NCBI GenBank assembly: GCA_963701675.1
Contig: OY969623.1
Location: 1,488,001 to 1,552,000 of the forward strand
From: G963701675 sp963701675
GTDB taxonomy: Bacteria; Planctomycetota; Planctomycetia; Gemmatales; Gemmataceae
Reading direction: 5' to 3'
DNA length: 64,000 nucleotides
The notes under the pieces were generated by a model. It was not told the DNA's origin, did no database searches, and saw only the letters and a program-made list of their open reading frames with translations. Below are positions 1 through 9,362 of this stretch, one piece after another (position 1 is the stretch's first letter; the number at the start of each line of letters is the position of its first letter). A program made the position numbers and the translations under genes.

Positions 1-92
1 AGAGATGCAAAATCCGCGAAGGTAGGAAACTCCGAAGTTTCGACTTGAATAGTTTGTGCGCCTTGGAGCAAACGTCCGAAGACAAACGCAGG

Positions 93-779
93 ATGCCTTA
101 CTTTTCGACGATCACGACCATTTGGTGTGTTCTGGTTCTTCCGGCACGCGCATACTCCGCCGCCGAGAACATCGGTTTCCTACACGATGAAGACGGCGTG
201 CACGCGTACGTGCCGCGAGCCGGCGACATCATCTTGTACGACGATCACAAATTGCTCTGGCACGTGCTGTACCGTGTATGCGGCACAGAGCCGCCGGATC
301 ATTCGGGAATTGTGATCGCGATGCCGAACGGGAGCTTTGGCGTTCTGGAAGCAGGCCCGGACAACGGCACTCACGTGCACATTCTTGACCTGGCCACCAG
401 GCTTCACGAGTTCCGAGGGACGATCTGGGTTCGCCGGGTCCGGCAGAAGCTAAGCACGGAGGGATCGACACGGCTTACCAATTTCGCGTTCATACAGGAC
501 GGCAAACGTTACGCCCTGGGCCGGTTTTTTCTGCACGCAACACCGTTTCGAGCTCGCGGCCAGTGGCGGAAGAAATGGCTGGGTAAGACCGAACTCGGCC
601 GAAGCGCCTGGCTCTGTTCCGAAATTGTCATCGCGGCCGGAACTGTCGTGGGACTCCTCGACTCCGACCAATTCCCGGCAAATGCGATCTACCCGCGTGA
701 TATCATCGACGACCAAATCTACGACCTGAGTCCGTGCTGGCACGCCGCCGCCGTATGGCATGCCGAGGCCAACCGTTAA
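93..779 (+). CDS. Permuted papain-like amidase (YaeF/YiiX, C92-like), exported
   Basis: The protein of about 228 residues has the circularly permuted NlpC/P60 layout: the catalytic His comes first (DHSG, His70) and the Cys near the C-terminus (WLCSE, Cys175). Such enzymes cleave amide bonds in peptidoglycan peptides or lipids. I chose the ATG at 93 because it places a signal peptide (hydrophobic TTIWCVLVLPA, then AYSA) at the N-terminus; an in-frame ATG at 45 would put 16 charged residues in front of it. The protein is probably periplasmic. It stands alone, with about 110 bases before the next gene. Family membership rests on the order of the His and Cys motifs and is only moderately secure; substrate unknown. 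Confidence 0.7.
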   Translation: MPYFSTITTIWCVLVLPARAYSAAENIGFLHDEDGVHAYVPRAGDIILYDDHKLLWHVLYRVCGTEPPDHSGIVIAMPNGSFGVLEAGPDNGTHVHILDLATRLHEFRGTIWVRRVRQKLSTEGSTRLTNFAFIQDGKRYALGRFFLHATPFRARGQWRKKWLGKTELGRSAWLCSEIVIAAGTVVGLLDSDQFPANAIYPRDIIDDQIYDLSPCWHAAAVWHAEANR

Positions 780-886
780 AGCGTGAGTGAAGGCCAAAAC
801 ATGTACGCACGGGCGCGGCTATCCGCGGCGCGTGCTACAATGAAACTCTATATCCATCCACCAGGCCTCAACGCGGAGAGCCCCGT

Positions 887-1738
887 ATGTTCGAACGTAT
901 CGCCGCCAGTTTCGAGCTTGCCAAGAGCAGTTGGAGAGTGTTGAAACAAGACAAGCAATTGATCGTCTTCCCTGTCATTAGCGGCCTCGGCTGTCTGTTG
1001 GTGCTTATCAGCTTCGCCGTGCCGATCACCGCCATTCAAGGCTGGGACTTCATGAAAGACGTCGATGAGGGTCCAGCCCAAGTTCCGCCCTGGCTGTACG
1101 TGGTTGGTTTTGCGTTCTACTTCTGCAATTACTTTGTAATCATCTTTTGCAACGCCGCACTGGTAAGCTGTGCGCTGATGCGATTCGGTGGGCATCAACC
1201 GACGGTTGCCGCCGGTTTCCAAGCCGCCAGCAGTCGATTACCGCAAATCCTTGCCTGGGCGCTGGTGTCGGCGACCATTGGCATTGCGCTTAAGGCGGTT
1301 GAGAATGTGAATGAAAAAGTCGGCCGCTTTATCAGCGGACTATTGGGCGCTGCCTGGACCGTAATGACCTATTTCGTGGTCCCAGTGCTCGTCGTCGAGA
1401 AAGTCGGGCCGTTCCAAGCCATCGGCAGGTCGGTACAGATTCTCCGAAAGACTTGGGGTGAGGCGCTAATCGGCAAGATCGGCCTGGGTTTGTTCCTCTT
1501 CTTGCTGAGCTTACCTGGGATTCTTTTGATATTCTTCGGCGTCATGGTTGGCGTCAACCAGTTTGCGATCGGCGCAACCCTGGCAGTGCTGGGCATGATT
1601 TACCTGCTGATTTCCTCCGCGGCCGGGTCGGCATTGAACGGAATTTATCTCAGTGCCCTCTACCAATTCGCCGAGGTTCGCGAAGTACCGCAAGGTTTTG
1701 ACAGCGCTGTGCTCGAGAAGGCGTTCGGTCGCCGCTAA
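887..1738 (+). CDS. DUF6159-type integral membrane protein
   Basis: The 283-residue protein has about six hydrophobic segments, at roughly residues 25-50, 65-95, 115-130, 150-175, 205-230 and 235-260. Its opening (FERIAASFELAKSSWRVLKQDKQL) is typical of the DUF6159 membrane family, whose function is unknown. The segment between the fourth and fifth helices (PVLVVEKVGPFQAIGRSVQILRKTWGE, described here by its key residues PVLV, GPFQAI and WGE) is the conserved core of that family. The start is the only reasonable ATG before the first helix. The gene is followed after 56 bases by the first HEAT/propeller gene, with no evidence that the two act together. Confidence 0.7.
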   Translation: MFERIAASFELAKSSWRVLKQDKQLIVFPVISGLGCLLVLISFAVPITAIQGWDFMKDVDEGPAQVPPWLYVVGFAFYFCNYFVIIFCNAALVSCALMRFGGHQPTVAAGFQAASSRLPQILAWALVSATIGIALKAVENVNEKVGRFISGLLGAAWTVMTYFVVPVLVVEKVGPFQAIGRSVQILRKTWGEALIGKIGLGLFLFLLSLPGILLIFFGVMVGVNQFAIGATLAVLGMIYLLISSAAGSALNGIYLSALYQFAEVREVPQGFDSAVLEKAFGRR

Positions 1739-1794
1739 TTGGCACGGCACGGCCGGCAGAGCGTATTCTGAATCCCCAATTGAAAGCTTCCTTG

Positions 1795-4206
1795 ATGCGC
1801 ATCGTTCGACATGTTGCCGTCTTCGCCATGCTGGTTACACCGGCGGCGCCGTGCAACGCCGACTCGACGACCGAAGACGAGCACACGTTGCAAGCGGCGC
1901 ACATTCGTTGCGACGGCGAATCGCTCTTGCAGTTCTTTCGCCACCGAAGCGTTGCGTCGGTCGATTCGGAACGCCTCGCGAATCTCGTGGTCCGGCTGGG
2001 CGACAAATCGACCGACACCCGCAACGCGGCCTTTGCCGAGTTGGTGAGTATCGGCCCGGCGGCAATCCCGGCATTGCGGCAAGCGGCGAATGGCATCGAC
2101 CATCTTGAGACCGCAAGTCTAGCCGCCGGGTGTCTTCAGTTGACGGAAGGCGACGCCAGCGCAGGCTTGGCGAAAGCTGCAGCTCGCCTGCTCGAAAAGC
2201 ACCGTCCAGCGGAAATGGCGGAGGTGTTATTCGCGTACGTTCCCTACGCCGAAGATGCGGAAACCGTGCAGCAAATCGAAAGTACGCTGGCCGCCACGAT
2301 CAGCAATACGACGCCAAGCCCAAGCATTATTAAGGCACTAGCGGATCCGTTGCCGGTTTGTAGAGCAGTCGCCGCAGAAGCCCTGAGTCGAAGCGGCGAT
2401 GGAAAGCTACTCGCGCACGTAAGACCACTGCTAAACGATCCCAAACCCACGGTGCGCTTCCGCGTTGCCCTTGCACTGGCGAAGAAACACGAGGCCGATG
2501 CGATCCCAGTGCTGATTAACCTTCTGTCGGAACTTCCGTCGGCGCAGCGCCGGTCAGCGGAGGACTACCTGACTAACCTCGCCGGCGAGTGGGCCGTTGT
2601 CACTCCGCAAATCGACGACGCGCCGGCACGGACCCTTCGGCGTGACCTATGGCTGGCATGGTGGAACGCGACGGATGGAAAAATGCTTCTCGATGAGTTC
2701 CGCAAACGAACGCCGACCGACAGCCAACGGGATGAATTCGCCAAGCTGATCCAACAGCTTGCTGACACGGACCCAGCGGTTCGCGACCAGGCGATTACTC
2801 GCCTGATTGCAGCGCGAGCGTTTTCGGCGCCGCTGCTCCGTCAGGTTGCCGACGATGAGGCCTCGCCGATTCGAGCGCAAGCGCAACATTGTCTTCAACT
2901 ACTTCACAAAGCGGGCGTGTCGTACCTGCCGCCCCCCGCAGCCCGGCTCATAGCCCTTCGAAAACCGCCTGGCGCAGCGGAAACACTGGTCGCGTACTTA
3001 CCGTCCGCCGATGCCGAGCTCGCCGCCAACGAGGTTCGCAATGCACTGGGAGCATTGGCCTTTCGCGATGGGCAGGCCGACGCGGCGGTCGTCAAGGCAC
3101 TTTCCGACGCTTCACCGATACGTCGTGCCGCTGCCGCCGAAGCGATCTGTCGGGGCGGTTTGCACGATCAGCGCGACGCCGTTCGGCAACTTCTCAAGGA
3201 CGCCGATTCCTTGGTGCGTTTGAAAACCGCGCTGGCCCTCATTGGAGTGCACGACAAGTTCGCGGTACCAACGCTAATCGAACTCATCGCTAACGCGCCC
3301 ACGGAGCAAACCTGGCAGGCGGAAGAAGCCTTGGTTCGCATCGCGCGCGATAAGGCGCCCGGTGGTGGAACCAGCGGCGATGCGTCTTCGCGACAGAGTT
3401 ATCGCGACGAATGGACCGCATGGTGGGAGCAGAACAAAGATTCGATCGATCTGGCCACCGTTGATCAATCCGAGAAAGCACTCGGCCTGACATTGGTCAT
3501 TGAGCAACAAACACGCCGTGCCAACAAAGTCCTGGAAGTCAACGCCGCCGGGAAGGTGCGCTGGCAAATCGAGGGACTACAGTACGCCATCGATGCCCAG
3601 GTGCTACCCGGCGAGCGAGTCCTCGTCGTCGAACAACAAGCCGGTCGCATCACCGAGCGCGATCGCAAGGGCACGATCGTCTGGCAGTGGGCCGCGGCGA
3701 ACCCCGTAACGGCTCAACGATTGCCCAACGGCAATACCTTCGTCGCAACACGGCAACAGCTTGTGGTGGTAGACCGAAACGGGAAAGAAGTTTTCTCACA
3801 TAATCGGCCTGCTATGAACATCGCAGCAGCCGCACGGCTGCGCGATGGACACTATGTATTTGTCACTTACGAGGGGCAGTATGTGCACCTCGACGGCGCC
3901 GGAAAGGAACTGAAATCGGCGGTGGTTCCCTTCCTTCAGAATGTCGCGCAATTCGTTGAATTCTTACCGAACGAACGTCTACTGGTGGCGATGTACAACA
4001 ATAACAAGGTCGCCGAATACGATCTGAATGGAAAAATCCATTGGGAGGTCAGCTTGCCCGCGCCTACCAGTGCGACACGGCTGCCGAACGGAAACACGCT
4101 GGCGGTCAGTAACGGATCACAACGTATTGTCGAACTCAATCGGGCGGGCCAGACGGTTTGGGAAGTGAAAGAATCCATACGGCCGTGGAAGGCACGCCGT
4201 CGTTGA
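1795..4206 (+). CDS. HEAT-repeat protein with C-terminal beta-propeller, copy 1
   Basis: This secreted protein has about 803 residues. A signal peptide (RHVAVFAMLVTPAAPCNA) follows the ATG at 1795; an in-frame TTG at 1780 is possible but less likely. Two HEAT modules follow, each ending in a Trp-rich motif (WLAWWNAT near residue 290, WTAWWEQN near 545), so the HEAT part looks internally duplicated. From about residue 570 to the end runs a propeller of short blades with the pattern V-L-E-V-N/D-x-x-G-K-x-x-W and R-L-P-N-G-N-T. Such proteins are thought to be binding scaffolds; no catalytic residues are visible. It is followed 13 bases later by a paralogue of nearly the same length. Function unknown. 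Confidence 0.8.
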   Translation: MRIVRHVAVFAMLVTPAAPCNADSTTEDEHTLQAAHIRCDGESLLQFFRHRSVASVDSERLANLVVRLGDKSTDTRNAAFAELVSIGPAAIPALRQAANGIDHLETASLAAGCLQLTEGDASAGLAKAAARLLEKHRPAEMAEVLFAYVPYAEDAETVQQIESTLAATISNTTPSPSIIKALADPLPVCRAVAAEALSRSGDGKLLAHVRPLLNDPKPTVRFRVALALAKKHEADAIPVLINLLSELPSAQRRSAEDYLTNLAGEWAVVTPQIDDAPARTLRRDLWLAWWNATDGKMLLDEFRKRTPTDSQRDEFAKLIQQLADTDPAVRDQAITRLIAARAFSAPLLRQVADDEASPIRAQAQHCLQLLHKAGVSYLPPPAARLIALRKPPGAAETLVAYLPSADAELAANEVRNALGALAFRDGQADAAVVKALSDASPIRRAAAAEAICRGGLHDQRDAVRQLLKDADSLVRLKTALALIGVHDKFAVPTLIELIANAPTEQTWQAEEALVRIARDKAPGGGTSGDASSRQSYRDEWTAWWEQNKDSIDLATVDQSEKALGLTLVIEQQTRRANKVLEVNAAGKVRWQIEGLQYAIDAQVLPGERVLVVEQQAGRITERDRKGTIVWQWAAANPVTAQRLPNGNTFVATRQQLVVVDRNGKEVFSHNRPAMNIAAAARLRDGHYVFVTYEGQYVHLDGAGKELKSAVVPFLQNVAQFVEFLPNERLLVAMYNNNKVAEYDLNGKIHWEVSLPAPTSATRLPNGNTLAVSNGSQRIVELNRAGQTVWEVKESIRPWKARRR

Positions 4207-4219
4207 TGAGATACTTCGA

Positions 4220-6647
4220 ATGCGAAAGTTCACTGCGTTTGCTGCACTAGTTTGCTTGATACTATCGACGGGCTTCCGCTCGACCACGGCGCAGGAGCCG
4301 GACCTCGGCCTGGCCGATGAAATGACTCTGCGCTCCGCCGGGCTTACAGCCGACAACGCGGGTTTGCTCGGATTTTTCCGTGACCGAAGTCAAGTCAACG
4401 TCGACGCGGAAAAAGTGCAAGGACTTATACAGCGGTTGCGTGACTCCGACCCCGTCCAGCGGGACCAGGCGGCGGCAGCATTGGTTCGTATCGGCGCGGC
4501 GGCCGTGCCCGCGCTCCTTCGTGCTGCGAAGGACGCAGATGACACTCTGGTCGCCGAACGCGCCGAGCGCTGCCTGGCGGCGCTCCGGCCGCCCTTGGCG
4601 GCTGAAATCAGCAGTGCGGCGGTTCGGATGTTGGCCCGACGCCAACCGGCGAACGCCGCGGAAGTATTGCTTCGCTACTTGCCTTTCGCGGACAACGAAT
4701 CGGTCATCGACGAAGTAAGGACCGCACTTTCACGCCATGCTTATCGCGCCGGGAAACCCGATCCAGCTCTCGTCGCGGCCCTGCGAGAACCCCTGCCCCT
4801 TCGCCGTGCCATCGCGGTGGATGCGCTGGGTGAACGAGGCGTCGCACAACCGCGAGATGGAATCAAGCAGCTATTGGCCGACGACAATCGCATCGTCCGG
4901 TTTCGGGCGGCACTCGCCTTGGCGAAAGCTCGAGAAGCGCAATCCATACCGACGCTGATTGCCCTGCTGACCGAATTGCCGCCTTCGCAAGGTAAGCAGG
5001 CGGAAGAGTTTTTGCTCGCCCTGGCAGCCGAGCAAGCCCCGAAGTCGCCGCTCGGCGAAACCGAGGAGACGCGAACCAAATGCCGCGAGGCATGGACTGC
5101 CTGGTGGAACGCAACCGACAATCCAGGGCTTCTTGAAGAGATTCGCCGCCGCACGGCAAGGCCCGTGGATAACGCGCAAGTCACCAATCTGATTCGACAG
5201 CTTGGTAATGATGATTTCGAGGTGCGTCAAAAGGCACAAACAGCGCTTCTGGCGATGGGTAAGACGGCGCTCCCGGCGCTGCGGTTAGCCATGAACGATC
5301 CCGATTTGGAGATTAGTACACGAGCGCGAAATCTCTTGCTCGAAGTCGACAAAGATGCCGCCGCTCAAATTTCTCCGGTCGTCCTTCGATTGGTCGCCCT
5401 TCGAAAACCTCAGGGCGCCGCGGAGGCGCTCTTGGGATTTATCGCTCATTCCGATGAAGGCAACCTTCCGGAAGAAGCGCAAGAAGCCCTGAATGCAATT
5501 ACGTATGCCACGTCCCAACCGGACGCCGCGGTGGTCAAGGCGATTGCCGACGCCCATCCCAAGGCCCGTGCGGCCGCCGCCGAAGCGCTCTGTCAACCCG
5601 GCCTGCAACATGCACCAAACGCCGCCTATTCACTCCTGAAGGATCCCGACCCAGAAGTCCGCATGAGGACGGCACTCGCACTGACGACGTTCGGAGACCG
5701 CGATTCGATTCCGGTACTGATCGCACTCCTGTCGGAACTACCAACCGAGAGAAGCTCTGCGGTGGAAGATTATTTGTTGTCACTCGCCGGAGATCGAGGA
5801 CCGAAGATTGCGTCCTCGGAAGATAGCGATGGACGGCAGAGGCGGCGTGATGCGTGGGCGGCCTGGTGGAACGAAAATGGTGCGAAAGTCGAGATGGTTG
5901 CCTGGAACCGCAGCGCGGAGTTCTCCACGTACCACGGGTACACGCTGCTTACACTTCCCCAAACGGGGCAGCGTCCTCGAGTTGGGGGCCGACGGCAAGA
6001 CACGCTGGCAGCTCACGGGACTCTCGAACCCCTTTGACGTCGAGGTACTCCCCGGTCAACGCGTTCTGGTTTCCGAATACGGCGGCAACCGTGTAAGTGA
6101 GCGCAACCTGAAAGGCGACATTCTCTGGCAAAAGGCGGTGAACAACCCCTTGAACTGTCAGCGGCTTGCGAACGGCAACACCTTTATCGTCATGCGCCAT
6201 CAATTGCTGGAAGTCGATCGCGCCGGCAAAGAGGTTTCCAAAATCGACCGCAACATGCACGATATCATGGCGGCGCGTAAGTTGCGCGACGGGCAGATCA
6301 CGATCGTGACCCAGAACTCATGCATTCGAGTTGACGCGAGCGGCAAGGAGTTGAAGAACTTCCCGTTGCCCAACGGCGTAGGCACCTACTATGTCGACAT
6401 CACATCCAAGGGACACCTGCTCCTCCCGCAGTCGTGGACCAACAAGGTCTACGAATTTGATCAGGACGGCAAATCGATCGCCGAATTCAATGCACCCCAA
6501 GCGATGGCCGCCTCAAAACTGCCGAACGGCAACGTCTTGATCTCGAGTCAGGTATGGCCGCCGAAGGTGATCGAAGTGGATCGGGCGGGAAAGACCGTGT
6601 GGGAACATCAACCGACCACCCAACCCGGACGCGTGAAACGACGGTAA
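4220..6647 (+). CDS. HEAT-repeat/beta-propeller protein, copy 2 (frameshifted)
   Basis: This is a tandem paralogue of the gene at 1795-4206 with the same order: signal peptide, two HEAT modules each closed by an AWWN motif (WTAWWNAT, WAAWWNEN), then a C-terminal propeller. The first frame runs from 4220 to a stop at 6037, but its similarity to copy 1 ends near base 5960. The missing propeller (VLELGADGKTRW onward) continues in the next frame to the stop at 6647. Joined, the product is about 809 residues, matching copy 1. The break lies at 5957-5972, in CCCCAAACGGGGCAGC. Either one extra base or loss of a GC (GGGGCGCAGC to GGGGCAGC) explains it. No independent start for the second part is convincing. 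Probably one gene with an indel. Confidence 0.75.
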
Positions 6648-6715
6648 CGCTGCTCGACTACTCCGCTCGAAGACTCGCTGCGTGCGCGGCTCGGATTAAA
6701 TAGGAGAGATGGAGC

Positions 6716-6781
6716 ATGGAATGGGTGACTATACTCGGCGGACTCGCCATAGTGATTCGCCGCATTGAAGGGAAACCTTAG
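6716..6781 (+). pseudogene. Truncated relic of the L7/L12-like gene at 13288
   Basis: The first bases match the start of the intact gene at 13288 closely, including the GGAGAGATGG leader, the WVT-LGGLAIV coding stretch and RRIEGK. Compared with that gene, 39 bases (13 codons) covering the second half of the membrane segment are absent, exactly in frame, and the match ends just after GGGAAAC. What remains reads MEW to GKP and a stop, 21 residues. It lies about 40 bases upstream of the ECF sigma gene, so its leader may now serve only as a 5-prime region. Confidence 0.7.
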
Positions 6782-6822
6782 AATGTGCGTCGGTGGTTTT
6801 GAGATTCTGCGAGGGAGAGCAC

Positions 6823-7575
6823 ATGGATCCCGCAGACCTGCATAAGCGACTCAGTCAAATCTCGACCATTTGGAATCTCGTGTCCCGCACTTCCAGCGAC
6901 CGCTCGCCGGAGCATGCCGCGAGCCAGGCGGCGCTGGTGGAACGCTATCAGGCGGCAATCCAACAGTATCTCCTAGCAGCCGTGGGCAATCGCGACACCG
7001 CCGATGACTTGTTTCAGGAAGTTGCACTCCGATTGGTGCGTGGCGATTTTGGGAAAGCCGAAGCACAACGCGGCCGATTTCGTGATTACCTCAAATCATC
7101 TCTGATTAACCTCGTGATCAGCTATCAGCGGAAGCAGAAACGCATGCCGGTTTTAGATCCGGCGACGATTGAGCCGGCTTCCGAAGAAAGTGAGATTTCG
7201 GAGTCCGATCGCGAGTTCCTAACCGATTGTCGGCAGGCATTGTTGGACCGAGCATGGGAACGACTCGCCGCCGCGCAGGATCCCGATGGTGCGCCCTTTC
7301 ATGCGGTGCTGCAATTCCGCTGCGAGAACCCTGACCATTCCAGTGCCCAAATGACAGCGGAATTAACGGCCGCATTGAACCCAAGTGAACCTTTCACCGA
7401 CGTCGGCGTGCGAAAGACGCTACAGCGCGCTCGCGAACGCTTCGCGGACTCATTGCTCGAAGAACTGGCCGTCTCGTTGCCTCGGGCTTCTTCGGAAGAA
7501 TTGGAACAGGCACTTATCGACTTGGGACTGCACACCTACTGCAAGCGTGCGCTGGAGAGACGGGTCCAAGGATAG
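6823..7575 (+). CDS. ECF-type RNA polymerase sigma factor
   Basis: The product has about 250 residues. Sigma region 2 is visible as NRDTADDLFQEVALRLVRG, then GRFRDYLKSSLINLVISYQRKQ; the C-terminal part (VRKTLQRARERFADSLLEEL) resembles a diverged region 4 helix. It belongs with the planctomycete ECF proteins often found next to Ser/Thr kinases. The ATG at 6823 follows a purine-rich GAGGGAGAG stretch; an in-frame GTG/ATG at 6793 would add ten residues without family support. No anti-sigma gene follows. The RTX-calpain gene and a Ser/Thr kinase lie downstream on the same strand, so kinase-linked control is conceivable, though this is inference only. Confidence 0.8.
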   Translation: MDPADLHKRLSQISTIWNLVSRTSSDRSPEHAASQAALVERYQAAIQQYLLAAVGNRDTADDLFQEVALRLVRGDFGKAEAQRGRFRDYLKSSLINLVISYQRKQKRMPVLDPATIEPASEESEISESDREFLTDCRQALLDRAWERLAAAQDPDGAPFHAVLQFRCENPDHSSAQMTAELTAALNPSEPFTDVGVRKTLQRARERFADSLLEELAVSLPRASSEELEQALIDLGLHTYCKRALERRVQG

Positions 7576-7577
7576 TC

Positions 7578-7635
7578 GGCGAGCGGACCGTGTGAACGGG
7601 CTGGCTGGACACCCCGTTCACACGGTCCGCTTGCC
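7578..7635. terminator. Long perfect hairpin after the sigma gene
   Basis: Bases 7582-7600 and 7613-7631 are a perfect 19-base inverted repeat with a 12-base loop, extendable to 23 pairs with one G:U. It begins directly after the sigma stop codon. No T-run follows, so it may block exonucleases or act as a Rho-linked terminator rather than a classical intrinsic one. Confidence 0.55.
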
Positions 7636-7803
7636 TTCGGTTGTACGGAATTCATCACTAAACCTTGCTGCCCCGCCCCAATCTGTCTTTCTCTCAGAAA
7701 AACTTCCCGAATTCATGTCACATCTAGTCCGCTGCGTGTACCAGCAGACGTGCGGGGGAAGTTCCCCGATAGAAATGAAAACAAACCTGTAAGGAGTTTT
7801 TCG

Positions 7804-9249
7804 ATGAATCAGCTCAAGTCTCTGCGAAAGACGAATCGAATCGCCAATACATGTAATCGCAAGGCCTCCCGGACGCAGCTGGGGATTGAATCGCTGGAGC
7901 GCCGTGACCTGATGGCCACTGCCCTGATGGCCGAACTTGTCAGCGGAGCCCTTATGATCGAGGGCACCACCAATACCGAAACGATCCGCATCCGCCAGGT
8001 GAACAGTGCACTTTCCGTCGACGGCATTCAAATCAAGGTTGGCTCAACGTTTCAACCGTCGGTGAGCCTAAGCTCCGTGAGCCAAGTGAACGTCAGCGCG
8101 CTGGGCGGACACGACGTTGTAGATTTCGTCGGCGTAAGCCTTGGTAAGAACAAATTCGTGGTGGTCTATGGCGGCACGGGCGACGACGACATCTACGGCA
8201 CGAGCGGTGAGGATTACCTCTATGGAGACAGCGGTCTCGACGACATCTACGGACGAGACGGCAACGACTGGCTCGTCGGAGGCACTTCCGCCGACAATCT
8301 CTACGGCGGCAATCATAACGACGAGCTACACGGCGAGTCCGGCAACGACAAGCTTTTTGGCAACGCTGGCAACGATGCACTTCACGGGGAAACCGGGGAT
8401 GATCAGTTGTTCGGCAGCTCCGGCACGGATTCCTTATATGGCGGCGACGACAATGATTGGATGGAAGCGGGTACCGCATCCGAGGTAGCGGTCGGCGGAA
8501 ACGGCGCCAGCGATTGGAACGCTCACATCTGGGCGATTAACGGCGACAACACCACCGATGTCAAGCAAGCCGGGGCGGGGACATGCGTGATCTTGTCAGC
8601 CCTTGCCGCCGCCGCCCCGCACTACGACCTCGCTAGTCGAATCACCTACAGCGGAAACTTTTCCTATAGCGTGAAGCTCTACGACTTTTGGAAAAACCCA
8701 GTTTATGAGACCGTCACGTTCAACGGTTCGCTCGTTACGGATTCAACGGGCGCCCAAATGGACCCGTTCTCAGCGACCGAGGGCGAATTCTGGACGATCC
8801 TATTTCAACGTGCCTACCTGGAACGTTTTTACGGCATCAACACCCAGGACGGCGAGGCCGTGGCGGATTTCGGCGGCGAACCGGATGGCGAGCAGGCGAT
8901 CCGAGCGTTAACTGCGAAGAATACCTGGACGAATTCCTGGTCATTTAACCCGAACACACTTTATGACGAGGTAGTGACTCGCGGCGAAGTCGTAAACGCC
9001 GGCGGCACCGGACACCGTTATGCCGTCATCGACATTTGGTACAACGCCGATGCCGTCGGCGATTGGGTTGTGAAGCTTTACAACCCGTGGGGCATCGACG
9101 CCGTGCACAACAGCACCCTCAATTTCGCAGGCACCGCCAGCGGCGGGGTTGACAACAGCAACGGTGGTTCGGGCGATGGCTTTATTTATGTGAACTGGGC
9201 TGAGTTCACGGATTGGGCCAACTTCACCAACTACAGCACGTCGTGGTAG
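7804..9249 (+). CDS. Secreted RTX-repeat protein with calpain-type cysteine protease domain
   Basis: The 481-residue product starts with the planctomycete export/anchor-type motif LGIESLERRDLM. Residues about 110-240 hold six or more glycine/aspartate nonapeptides (GGTGDDDIYG, GNDWLVGG, SGNDKLFGN), the calcium-binding beta-roll of RTX proteins. From about residue 245 to the end is a calpain-family C2 domain with a full triad: Cys261 (AGAGTC), His404 (TGHRYAV) and Asn427 (LYNPWG). It is therefore likely an active, calcium-responsive extracellular protease. A well-placed GGAGTTTTT leader precedes the ATG at 7804. A strong intrinsic terminator follows the gene. Confidence 0.85.
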   Translation: MNQLKSLRKTNRIANTCNRKASRTQLGIESLERRDLMATALMAELVSGALMIEGTTNTETIRIRQVNSALSVDGIQIKVGSTFQPSVSLSSVSQVNVSALGGHDVVDFVGVSLGKNKFVVVYGGTGDDDIYGTSGEDYLYGDSGLDDIYGRDGNDWLVGGTSADNLYGGNHNDELHGESGNDKLFGNAGNDALHGETGDDQLFGSSGTDSLYGGDDNDWMEAGTASEVAVGGNGASDWNAHIWAINGDNTTDVKQAGAGTCVILSALAAAAPHYDLASRITYSGNFSYSVKLYDFWKNPVYETVTFNGSLVTDSTGAQMDPFSATEGEFWTILFQRAYLERFYGINTQDGEAVADFGGEPDGEQAIRALTAKNTWTNSWSFNPNTLYDEVVTRGEVVNAGGTGHRYAVIDIWYNADAVGDWVVKLYNPWGIDAVHNSTLNFAGTASGGVDNSNGGSGDGFIYVNWAEFTDWANFTNYSTSW

Positions 9250-9286
9250 GCGCTCGGATGATTTTCCGTATGTTTCGTCTCTACAC

Positions 9287-9331
9287 AGGCGCTCGCGGAT
9301 CGATTTCCACCGCGAGCGCCTTTGTCTTTTT
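9287..9331 (+). terminator. Rho-independent terminator of the RTX-calpain gene
   Basis: A perfect 12-base stem (AGGCGCTCGCGG at 9287-9298 with its complement at 9310-9321), an 11-base loop and the T-rich tail TTGTCTTTTT form a classical intrinsic terminator between the protease gene and the kinase gene. Confidence 0.85.
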
Positions 9332-9362
9332 GACACTTGATTAGACCCGGCCTCCTGGGACA

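Noticed and set aside
5957..5972. Programmed ribosomal frameshift at CCCCAAAC in the second HEAT gene
   Set aside because: The paralogue encodes the same protein without a shift, no stimulatory structure is evident, and eleven other genes show similar breaks. An indel is simpler.
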